In this document: one piece after another, positions 12,664 to 23,153 of the stretch
How the letters are laid out: every line of letters starts with the position of its first letter
Numbering within the stretch: the first letter of the stretch is position 1
DNA from: Enoplosus armatus
Taxonomy: Eukaryota > Chordata > Actinopteri > Centrarchiformes > Enoplosidae
Direction of reading: 5' to 3'
Assembly: GCF_043641665.1 (NCBI RefSeq)
Contig: NC_092182.1
Location: 25,084,741 to 25,148,740 of the forward strand
Length of the DNA stretch: 64,000 nt
Notes under the pieces: model-generated
The model's database searches: none
Seen by the model: the letters and a program-made list of their open reading frames with translations, nothing else
Told to the model about the DNA's origin: nothing
Position numbers and translations under genes: made by a program

Positions 12664-12678
12664 CCACTAGAGGGCGCC
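12664..12678 (+). promoter_or_regulatory. CTCF-like motif, full core match
   Basis: CCACTAGAGGGCGCC matches the CTCF core consensus at all positions. It is 0.7 kb from the minus-strand motif at 11967-11986 and in the opposite orientation. Function is not demonstrated. Confidence 0.4.
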
Positions 12679-13053
12679 AAAGCAAGGAAGAAGTTGTTTA
12701 CAATTATGCTGAACACATTCAAAGTAGAGATGGAAATAATTCATTATAAATTATTCTGCCGATTAATTCTCGGTTAATCGGTCTATTAAATGTCAGAAAG
12801 CACTGGGTCTAAAAACCCACTGCACCCACTACTACCTGCCCAGCACCAAATGACAGACAGACGAAGTTAGCGACTCGCTGGTGAACTTTATGACCCATTT
12901 AGCAGCTAAATTATTTACCAAGGAGTACCTGGTGAGCAAAGTGGAGCTAAAAAGAGACGGATAATATACTTACATTTATCAGGTGGACACGATTTGAAAT
13001 GAATGTTACTGTTGTCCATTAGTAACTGGATGTTAAATAGGCAACTTAAAAGG

Positions 13054-13122
13054 TGTCAGTGTTGTTTACGGCTTCTTTCTGCTGCCCCCAAGTGGCCGTA
13101 AGACTGCCATTACAGGTTTTAA
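13054..13122 (+). repeat. Dispersed repeat, family A, copy 1
   Basis: Shares with 20176-20253 the order: gtca..gttgttt, then ttctgctgcccccaag(t/a)ggcc, an A-rich stretch, then (t/a)t(a/g)caggttt. The two copies lie 7 kb apart in slc6a6 introns and are in the same orientation. A short non-autonomous element is likely; its class is unknown. Confidence 0.55.
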
Positions 13123-13791
13123 AAAAATAAGAATCTATGCACTGTTACAGGATGTGCTATACAAATTTAGCTTCATGCAGAGTGTCGTGAACTTCCATCA
13201 TGATGCTGTATGTTGCGATGCTAAACTACGTCATGCCTGAGATGCATTTGACTGATAACTCTCTATTCTCTTCAATGGGACACAACAAGTGCCCCTTTCA
13301 AGCAGTAGAAAGGGGTAAGTCCCAATCGCTGCTGTTACAGTTGACTATCATGATTGTTACTGACGAAACATTTAAGAAAAGTTTTTTTTAGAATAGCATA
13401 ACTCATAACAATACTGGAAGATTTTGTGATCTGACTCCACTGTGTTTATGGGAAATTTGCAAGTTAGCAGTTTGTTCTTCCCACATATCTGATATGACTT
13501 AAATGCAGGTTTAAATTGATAAAAAGCTGGCGTGTTCTTTCAGCAAGCACGTAATTCATGATAAACCCCAGCTTAGTGCTAAACTGACTCACTCAGTAAG
13601 AACAGGGACCTCTGTCAGGGCAAACCAGAACAACCCTGGGATTTTTTTGGAAAATATGGAACAGAGTGATACTGATACTACACCTGCTTATCTGTTGGTT
13701 ACAGATCATTTCATGAAAACAGGCCAAGTCATATTCTGATACAGTCTAGAGACAAATCTTTGTTTAGCTTCTGGAGTGTGTGAAGATTATG

Positions 13792-13793
<2 letters not shown>

Positions 13794-13834
<41 letters not shown>
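13794..13834. repeat. (TG)n microsatellite
   Basis: About 20 uninterrupted TG units in slc6a6 intron 1. Confidence 0.95.
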
Positions 13835-13837
<3 letters not shown>

Positions 13838-14419
13838 CAGGACTGAAGCCTATTGACCTGCTGTAACTTGTATCATGCAAAAAACAAAGAATTACCAAGA
13901 ATCCACAGTGACTGTTGACTCTAGTTAGATAAGACTGGAAGGTACGTGCCTCTCTGTATTTCTTAACTTGTAACTTTTTACACTTCCTGATATCTCTGTT
14001 GCACTGTTCGCGTCCCTTTCTCTCTCATCTTTGTTACACTTGACATTTCTGTCCGTCATTCTGTGCTGTCTCTGATACTTACACCTCTAATCTTGTTCGG
14101 TTTCTTTTTATCTGTTTCGGTCACATCTATTGTGTCTTCATCTGTGTGTGACTCACTTTTTTGGCTCCCCTTTATGTCCCTCTGTCTTTCACTTTTTCAG
14201 TTAACCTCCTTTATTTTGTCCCTCTGTTTCAACCTTTTCTCCCTCTTGTTTCTCTCTTTCTCCCTCCCTTTGCCTCTCCTCATTTCCAATAATTTTTCTC
14301 ACACAATTACACCCACAGAAACTTCTGTCTTTTTCTATTTCTGTAAAGTGAGAGTGAGAAAAAAGGACAAAGATGTATGTGGCGGGAGGCAGAGGATAAA
14401 ATGTGGGTGAGGAAAACAT

Positions 14420-14715
14420 GCAAAGAGAGGTGGAAGTAGGTGAAATTAAGAAGAAGAAGATGGCTAAAAGGAGTACAAAGAGGGGGAGGGAGAACAGAAA
14501 GGATGTGAAGAGCAGAGGAAAGAGGTAGAGGAGAAGATGGAGTAGAATGAAGAGGGAAGAGATGGGAGGAGAAGGAGAGAAGGAGAGGGAGTTGGATGAG
14601 GAAAGAGGAAATAAGGAAATGAGGGAGAAGGGAAGGACAAAAAGGAAAGAAAATGGAGGAGATTGGAAAAAGAGGAGAAGGAGTGAAAGAAATACGGAGC
14701 AGAGGAGAGGAGTGG
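14420..14715. repeat. Purine-rich (GA-rich) tract
   Basis: About 300 bases dominated by A and G on the + strand, following a pyrimidine-rich stretch (14.2-14.28 kb). Frames through it give Lys/Glu/Arg-rich low-complexity peptides that should not be taken as genes. Confidence 0.8.
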
Positions 14716-14789
14716 ATTTAATAGGCGGTCAGCCCAGTGGAAATGTACATGGTCTTAAAATAGGAAAGCGTGTTATGTAAGTAGTGAGT

Positions 14790-14791
<2 letters not shown>

Positions 14792-14832
<41 letters not shown>
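14792..14832. repeat. (GT)n microsatellite, left arm of an inverted pair
   Basis: About 20 GT units. Only 43 bases separate it from the complementary (CA)n array at 14876-14929. Confidence 0.95.
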
Positions 14833-14833
<1 letters not shown>

Positions 14834-14875
14834 CGCTGGGTTCTGAAGTCACTACATGAGTCTGGGCCCAGCAAT

Positions 14876-14883
14876 CACACACA

Positions 14884-14929
<46 letters not shown>
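14876..14929. repeat. (CA)n microsatellite, right arm of an inverted pair
   Basis: About 26 CA units with one T interruption near the left end. It is complementary to the (GT)n array just upstream. Confidence 0.95.
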
Positions 14930-14930
<1 letters not shown>

Positions 14931-15899
14931 CACCAGACAATGAGTCTCTATGTTTTACACCAAGCTTTTGGCCTGAGCTTTAAATCGTCCCACAGTTCAT
15001 CGCGGTTCCCACGACCAGTATCGCACTCTGGAAGTCGTTTCGTAGGCAACCACGCAACAGCAACATTTCCTGCTAATATATCGCCGCTATCATCTGAGAA
15101 TTGATGACAGTTACTCTGATAGCTTTCCGTTGAAGAAGACTCTTTACTTGAAATGTGTATCTACAAACTCCTCGTCTGATAATCAACCTTTAAAACAGAA
15201 TGGTGACATTTTCTAGCCGCCCCGCGAAGTAAACTAAATACAGCCGCTTGTATCTGTGATCGAATCTTTTCGTTCATTGGTGACCACCCAGATGTTCGTG
15301 TGTTTCTGCAAAAGTCAACACTTTTTTTTACTATTTAGTATACCTGCAATGTAAAAAGCATTGCAAAAACATTGCAGTTTTTACATTTTATTAGACTCTT
15401 TGTTGCTACAAGAAGCGGAGCTGCTCTATATCTAATTAGTTTCTGCTGTAAACAAAGCACCAGACATACATACATCATCATCATGCTTACCCTCTAGCCC
15501 CCTTGATGGCATACTGAGTGTTGAGAGAAACGAAGTGAATGTTGCTCCGGAGAACAGTGTTGCTTGAACTACTGTAGCATTTTCCAAAAGAATTGGTAAT
15601 ACAAAATACATCACTTCCTGTACAGCAGAGGATTTTAATGTTGTAAAGTGCTACCGGTGGGTAAATGTGCTACACAATGGTAAAAGCTTTTGTGAACTCC
15701 ATAAGTTTGAAGGAGGATGCAGAAACATAAAGTAGCAAAACAAACATCTATTTATATTAGCACACAGATTACCTATTTAATAATTGACATTAATGTGCGT
15801 CAGTATTGATTGTGGATCTCATTAACTCTCATCATCCTGCTTCTCTGTATCTCCCCTTTCTTCTTCCTATCGTACAGCAACTTAGATATTGTAATGTTT

Positions 15900-16095
15900 T
15901 GTAGATGGCTGAATATGCCGAATAATGTCAAGCATCCATGGAGTGCCACAAGGCTCAATTCTGGGTCCTCTACTTTTCAATGTTTTTGTGCTATCACTGG
16001 GGCTCATCATCTGCAAATATTGTACATTTCTTTTGTTTGTTTTGACTTTCATTTATTTGCTGATGACACCCAACCATACAGTGGTTTCCATCCTG
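15900..16095 (+). pseudogene. Dead LINE reverse-transcriptase fragment
   Basis: Two hallmark segments of non-LTR retrotransposon reverse transcriptase appear in order but in different frames. A GVPQGSILGPLLF block is read from 15940, and an FHLFADDTQPY block, which contains the catalytic ADD, is read near 16045-16080. The frame changes between them around 16020-16040, and stop codons flank both. The motifs fit the CR1/L2/Rex1 part of the non-LTR group common in fish. The fragment is in intron 1 of slc6a6, on the same strand, and cannot encode an active enzyme. Confidence 0.8.
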
Positions 16096-16885
16096 TTCAT
16101 TATTAGTAGTAATAGGATTGACAAGAGATTGTTTGGGTTTTTGGCTGTGCCAGAATGAAGCAAAACAAGGCAATTACACTAAAACACATTCATAAATCAT
16201 TATACAGTATCAGCAAGGGACCCAACCTCAAGTCAGAATAACTGTAACCGAGCAAAACACATTTTGGCCTAAAATTGATGCTTTTCTGAAATGATAATTC
16301 ATTTAGGTCCTGGACCATCATGTTATAGATTCCAACCTTTTTTTCTTACCATCAATTAATTGTGTTTCAATAAACACAGTCTCAATTATTCCATTCTGTC
16401 AGTGGTACTCGGTAGTCAAAAAGCATTAGTTTTGCAGGATTACGTTGTTGCCGGTTTTGTTAGTCACATTAATATGTCAATCCACCTCTACTCATGGCCA
16501 TTACTATCTACTGCTGTTAACAGTTTGTCACAGACACAATGGAGTCCACTGTCCCTCCAAGCAGGAAATACTAACACACACACCAAGGGGAGTGCTTTTA
16601 GTTTCCTCTTACTGTTAGTAATTAACTGTCAAGGAAGTTAGTCATGAAGACAAATGTGTGTATGTGAAATCATTAACTTGTTTGAGGAGTCATTAGACGC
16701 ACGATGATATAGAAGACAGAAAACTGTTGCTGCCTACAGATACTCAGATTCACAGCCATAGGAGATTTATTCATCAATCCCGCCTTGTGTAAATATCTTG
16801 CAGAAAGTCAGATTGTGAACTAGGTACCATCTTGCCATGGGATCACACCAGCTGCGACGCCCGTCAACACGTCGACGTTCCGACC

Positions 16886-17023
16886 CATGAGTACTCAGTA
16901 GTCATTACTACATTATTACAATGGCCCCTTCCCTACTTCCTACCCCCCTACTTCCGGCGCCCTTGCTCGGACCACACCCATCTTCGACCTGTGCCTTCAT
17001 TTTCATCTCAACTACACACCTGT
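16886..17023. repeat. Dispersed repeat, family B, copy 1
   Basis: Begins with a catgagtactcagta motif and ends with a roughly 60-base core (16960-17022: cttgctcgg, ccacaccc, ttcattttcatctca, ctacacacctgt) that recurs nearly unchanged at 54689-54750 in the same orientation. It lies in slc6a6 intron 1. The class is unknown and a small MITE or SINE is likely. Confidence 0.65.
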
Positions 17024-17267
17024 AAAGTTTAGCGACTGCACCTTGCATGGTTGTGATGCTATCGCGTTGACGTAATCTGTCCACAGTCAGACAGACAGAC
17101 AGACATATAAACACCACACATAGACTCACAAGGTGAAAACAATACCAGCCACATACTGTCGCAGCTGGTAATAAATGAGAGAGACAAAGAGGGAGAGCTG
17201 CCTGGCAGATGGAAAGCGATAAAGACATGACATTTTCCACAGTGACAGACATCTGCTGACTACTAAG

Positions 17268-17271
<4 letters not shown>

Positions 17272-17321
<50 letters not shown>
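17272..17321. repeat. (TC)n microsatellite
   Basis: About 25 uninterrupted TC units in slc6a6 intron 1. Confidence 0.95.
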
Positions 17322-17323
<2 letters not shown>

Positions 17324-17439
17324 ATGGCCTTTGTCAGGTGGAAATTTACAGCTCTGGTTGTGTCATTGTGGCCCTGATCACACTGCTGAGACGGCCCAAC
17401 CAATCACAGAGTGTCATTTAATAGTTTTAATGAGGAAGG

Positions 17440-17637
17440 GGGAAGAGGCGGAGTAGGGTAGAGTTAAGTTTTTCTATGTCTTCTCTCTGTTATAATTTCT
17501 CACACATACACACTGGGAACTGTTGGGTCTCTGTGTATTTTATTATAAAGAGAACAGTCTAGACCTACTCTATATGTAAAGTGTCATGAGATAACGTTTG
17601 TTGGGATTTGGTGCTATATAAATAAAATTGAATTGAA
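17440..17637 (+). mobile_element. Teleost non-LTR retrotransposon-type 3' end
   Basis: The stretch contains gggtctctgtgtatt, then tctagacctactctat, then taaagtgtcatgagataac, then tgctatataaataaaattg and a short ATTGA tail. This order is familiar from a very abundant percomorph interspersed repeat with an ATTGA tail. The call rests on recall of that family's appearance, not on a database search. Confidence 0.6.
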
Positions 17638-18149
17638 GAGCCCACACTTTTTAAAGTTAGTTTGTTTTGGTGTTAATTAGCTGTAACTCTCATCCAGAGC
17701 AGGTGCATAAAAAAAGTAACTTCAGCTCACTCTTTCCACTGCTTCAACACTGAGTGACGCTGAATGAAGTAATAATGTATTTTTTTTGCCTTGATTTTAA
17801 AGAATTGATCATCAGAACAGTCGCAGTCAGGGACAGCCCTTATCATGACGACGGTTCACATGATGGGTTTATGCGTAGGTGGAGGCCTTAACATATTTAG
17901 CACCTCAGAATCACATCCAAAATGGAATCGACTATCAGAACCCAGTCCTAAACCAAACAGGTGTAATTGCATCCTTAGAGTGACTGAAGATAAACTACTA
18001 TCTCAGTTTTGCAGGTTATGTTTTACAGCCAGTATTGGCCCTGAGAATGGTAATATAATCGGATTTGCAAAGTAATGAAACCCAACTCTTAATGACTATT
18101 ATTACAGGCTACATCAACTTGCTTTGGAAACAAGTATCACACCAGTGAA

Positions 18150-18290
18150 GCCAAGAGGGTGGCTTAGTGGTTAGGTAATGATATTGTGATTGCACAAACA
18201 GTTTACATGAGTAAAGCTCACTTGCACTCTCAGAAAATCAAAGAAGCCAAGCCACAAGACTCAGCTTGAACCCAGAACCCTCCAGGCTGT
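18150..18290 (+). repeat. Possible tRNA-derived SINE remnant
   Basis: The string gtggcttagtggttag resembles an RNA polymerase III A box in fish SINEs, and a weak B-box-like cttgaaccc follows about 110 bases later. The spacing is longer than in a tRNA and the match is partial, so this is a low-confidence repeat call. Confidence 0.25.
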
Positions 18291-19034
18291 AATGGATGGC
18301 TGTCATTAAAGGACAGGTTATAAAACTGTGACAACATTGTCAAACAAGAAATTGTTAATGGAAGCTATCTTTAATCCATTGCTGTAAAAGTGTACTTAAA
18401 TGGTTCGCCAGGGACTGAAGTTTCCCTCTAACTTATGAAACAGGCTTGTGACAAAAGTTTGGAAGATATAGAATAGGTATCAATCATTTTAACCATAGCA
18501 AAAAACATTTACTCTACTGACACATCAGCTAAACGTTGTGCTAAAAGAGATATTGTTTGTGCAACTGACTTCTATTCGGGACAGATATTGGTCCTGTAAG
18601 TACACAATGTTTGATTCCCATTACAACGACCATTGTTTTGTTAGCTCTAAAACTGCATACAGTACAGAGACACCTCATTTTCAAAATTAACTTCCTACTC
18701 TTTATTCTTTGAAAGAGCGTTCACGACGCTTTGGAATACCACCTAGTTTTTCCCTCTCTTCTTTCAGCACATATATTTATAGCTTCAATTTCAGTTGACT
18801 TCAGTTGGTTAACCCAGACTGAGAAACTATTTCCACTAGCCAAATGCTGGAAAATCTTGGGTTGTGGCTCCTGTGTTGGTCTACCAGGCACGATGGCAGT
18901 TAGCCAGCTCCCATCAAGTGGTTCTGTTAAAATCTGAACATTTCTTTGGCTTTAGTGAATTGACAGCAGTGGGCCACTGTCAGTGGATTCGTTTTAGACC
19001 AATTCTCACCCGATTTTTCTCCTGTTTCTACAGA

Positions 19035-19263
19035 ATGGCTCAAAAAGAGAAACTTCAGTGCCTGAAGGATTTCCACAAGGACACTCTGAAGCCATCTCCT
19101 GGTAAGAGCCCTGGCACCCGGCCTGAAGACGAGGCAGAGGGCAAACACCCCCAGCGGGAGAAGTGGGCCAGCAAGTTGGACTTTGTTCTGTCTGTGGCTG
19201 GCGGCTTTGTTGGTTTAGGGAATGTCTGGCGTTTCCCGTACCTCTGCTATAAGAATGGTGGAG
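19035..19263 (+). CDS. slc6a6: slc6a6 coding exon 1 (cytosolic N-terminus and TM1)
   Basis: Begins at the ATG one base after the acceptor (ctgtttctacag|a) and ends gga g|gtaagg, phase 1. It encodes residues 1-76 plus one base, including the basic N-terminus and TM1 with the Na+-site signature. The open frame continues upstream to 18864, but that part is intron: the family's start MAQKEKLQ lies exactly after the acceptor. Confidence 0.95.
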
Positions 19264-22200
19264 GTAAGGCGTAAAGAAAATATGCCCCGTTTTTCCACAT
19301 TTCTCTTCTTTGAATTCATGCTGATTATGTCTTCACACCTATCTATCTGCTTTTCCCCTGTTCTTCATCTTTTTTCTAATATTCATCTTTCCTGCTGTTG
19401 CTCCATCCATCCTTCCCTCCACCCAGGTGCATTTCTCATCCCCTACTTCATTTTCCTGTTTGGCGGAGGTCTGCCGGTCTTCTTCCTGGAGGTCGCCTTG
19501 GGTCAGTTCACCTCTGAGGGTGGCATCACCTGCTGGGAGAAGCTCTGCCCCATCTTTACTGGTATGTAGCCCCTCACCAAATGGTCTGTGCTGAATTGAT
19601 GACCTTATTGGGCAGCATTACATTTTGGGCAAACATAATGTCGGTTTTATCATGAATGGTTGTATAGAACAGCAACAAGAATGGGTGAGGAGGATGGATG
19701 GTGTATTCAGCCTCATCAACAGTGTCCCAGGTGTGTCTTGTCTCATGGGGGCTCCAAGACTCTGCTTCTGGAAACCCCTCACGTAACACTACAGAGACAG
19801 AGTCACATTTTTTAACTTGTGGTTTATATTCACAAGGGAACATTAAGATTTAGCTGGAGTAGGTACGGTATAAGTACATTTAAGGGGTTAAACAATTGAA
19901 TTTGATCAAAAACAAGCAGCAGACTGCTTTTAAGGGTTTAATAACATAATTGAGATTGTGCATGTTAATTTTAAAAATATTTTTGAGGATTTTGAGGACA
20001 ATTTGAGGAATTGAATACAGAGATTTAAGGAAATTTGAGTTTACATGAAAAAGTTTGTCTATTGTTAAAGCGGCTAATCATTGTGACATCATTGTGAAAG
20101 GGGTCACTCGCAGTGAGAACCTGCGGAGGATTAGTTCACCATAAAAAGTTCAAAAAGTTTTAAAAGTGATGATATGTCAAAGTTGTTTGACAGCTTGTTT
20201 CTGCTGCCCCCAAGAGGCCAAAAAAAAAAAGAAATCAGGTTATTGCAGGTTTAAGTTTATACTTAGTTCTAATTTGTTTTTGTCAAAACATTATAATATA
20301 TCATATTATGTTTTTCTGTTTTTTATTCTTTATAAAGAATACACAAAACAACTCTTTGTCTACCTCGGAGGGTTGCTGTACGAACACCATAGTTATTTAA
20401 TCTAAAGCCTTGGTGGAGTCTAGTCACGTGATACACATTTTATACAGTATATGTAAAAATTATGCTTTTATTTGGTATTGTTTACAGTGCGCACTTCACT
20501 GCAAATACATCAAACCTAGTTTAATAGTTGATTGAACCAACTGTCGTCTGTTGTTGTCAGCTCCACCCATAGCTCTGACTACAGCTCCACCCACACCCAC
20601 CCTCGTGACATCTCACCATTTTGACTGATGAATATACAGCACGGTTTCATCAGCCTTTTCCTGTCCAAGTGCTGGGTTTGAATTTTTCCAGACCTCTGTT
20701 GTTTTTCACAGAGGAATGGCTGTGCAACATAAGGCTGAGTCACACCAGTCTCTCCTCCAATCAGACTGCTGAGACTTTACCCTGCAACCGTTACCAGGCA
20801 ACCAGGCCTGCACTGGTACACCAACACACTGAGGCCTCTATTCTGCTTTAACCTTCTCTAGCTCTCACCTCCTCTCCTGTGAAAACCTTCTCTCTTCCAA
20901 GAAAGCACATTTACACATCTTTCACTTCTGGTATCAGATCCAGACAGGTTATTTTTTAGTTTTAGTTAGGTTTGTTTTACTCATCCACTCTCTTCTTTTT
21001 TTTTTTCAGTGTATTCATCATTGTCTATTCAGCTCTGCCATTTTTTCTGTTTTTTTACTGACTGTTCGTCTTGAGAAAACACACATAGACCTTTCTCTAA
21101 TTCTACCTCATCATAGCTGTTTGTAGTTTAATTATCTTCACTTAATTATTTAATTAGGCTGCCATTCTCACTTTCACATGTGCACACGTTCTTTCTTCCT
21201 TTCAAACACATCACCCCCCCCCCACACACACACACATACACACAAACACACACCTGAGACGATGTACAGAGTGTCCCAAATCACACGTTGCTACGGCAAC
21301 AGTGCAGCAACATATCAGAGAGTGAGAGAGAGAGAAAAGAAGCAGAGCAGCGAGATCTGAGGAGCTGAGAGATAGATTGATAAAGAGGAGAAAAAGGGGG
21401 CGAGGAATGAAGGCAGAGAGAGAGAGAGGGTGAATAGAAAAGAGGAGAGAGTGAGGGGAGAAAGAGGGAGAAGAAAGGAGGCGAAGAAAAGATGGAGATA
21501 GAAGGAAGGGAAGACAACACAGGGAGAAGAGAGGGTGGGAGGAAAAGAGTGAGACAGAAAAGCTGGAGTCAATAGTAGAGGACAGAAAAAGGAGAGACAG
21601 AATGGAGGAAAGAAGGAGGAGAGAATTAAAGAAAATAGAGGGGAGAAAAGAGAAGAGGAGACTGAAGAAAGAGAGCTCCCTCTATACCTTTTTTAAGTTT
21701 GTGTACACATTTGTGTCAACATGGTGATAACACAGCATTATGAATTTGAACTGAATGATCAAGAGAATGGAGGCATGTGATCACCTCGTTCAAGACATCT
21801 GAATTCCTGCCCTCATCTCTGATTTTTCAGGGATTGAAAAGGTTCTCGTGTTGTGCTCATAGAAAACAAGGCAGCCAATCAGAGCCGTGTCAGTCCATTC
21901 CAGTCCGATTGAATCAGTGCAGCTATACAGGTTGTTTTAAGTGGACCTATAGAAATAACTACATATTTTTTATCAAAATGTCTTTGATTGACATGAAAGT
22001 TAATCAAAGTTAATCAAACGGAAGCAGGAGCAGACTGAAAATGACGCACACAGGACGGATACTGTGCACTACTGATTGGTTAGGGCAAAATAGCTCCTGT
22101 CCCAAACTGAAAGCGACAACACGAACACGATGTCAGACTAAATGACGAAGAATTCAGTCTAATTATCAGGAAACATGTGATTAGCCTGATCTGCTAAAGC

Positions 22201-22753
22201 AGGGCACAGACTCAAAGATTATACACGCTAGGAGCGCCAGGAAGGAGCACATATTAAATGACTGGACAAATGCATAGAAAATACTCTGGCTGACTATAGA
22301 CTATTAGGTAGACTATTATTAGTGTCGCTTGGCAACTGCCAAAATCATGCTCTTGACGTGTTCTTGTACCAAAAGAGAAACAGTCATCAAAAACCTGTCT
22401 TGCTACAACGGAAAAGAATGCTAAATTAGCTGAAGCAGAAACAAATATTTCAGAGGTCAAAGACACTGATTGGCAGAAATGAAACACTTGAAAAGGTTGT
22501 TTCGCCCTGACACTGAATAATATTACAGACAGTTCGTTCTTCTGTCTCAATCCTCTGAAGAGATGATCACATGTGAAGCGAGAAAATTCATTATTTTATT
22601 TTTTTTAGAGTGGTTCATGTGCGTTTTAAAAGGATCAATTATTAATGTAAACAGGCGAGCGAGGTCAGCCGAGGTCAGCAGATGAGCACAAGGAATGACA
22701 TCATGGAGGAGGACTGTGTGTTTGTTTGATCAGCACTGTTCCATGTGATCTGA

Positions 22754-22785
<32 letters not shown>

Positions 22786-23075
22786 TTAGAGATGCAGATG
22801 CTTGGCAGCTGCTAATTAGCTGAGTAATTAAAAGGACATGATGCGATGGTGAAAAAGTTCACACATTCACACACACACACACACACACACAAAAAGACAC
22901 ACTCAAATTCATGCTGACAAAGACCAACACATACACATACGCACACACACGCACACACACACACACACACACACAGATGGCCAATGACGTTGAAGGACAT
23001 TACTTTGGATGAGTGGCCTCTGTCGGCTGTGTGTGCTGACTGATACACACAGACACACACACAGCTGACGGAGGC

Positions 23076-23153
<78 letters not shown>

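Larger units (their letters stand above)
8585..19033 (+). other. slc6a6: Candidate intron 1 of slc6a6
   Basis: About 10.4 kb between the candidate leader exon and the first coding exon, opening gtaacg and closing with a pyrimidine-rich acceptor ending cag at 19033. It holds a CpG-rich block, pyrimidine- and purine-rich stretches (9.48-9.62, 14.2-14.7 kb), several microsatellites, CTCF-like motifs and a dead LINE fragment. No additional coding exon was recognised. Its status as an intron depends on the first-exon call. Confidence 0.45.

Noticed and set aside
18864..19034. In-frame upstream extension of slc6a6 coding exon 1
   Set aside because: A clear acceptor lies at 19033 and the family's conserved N-terminus starts at 19035; the extension has no homology.
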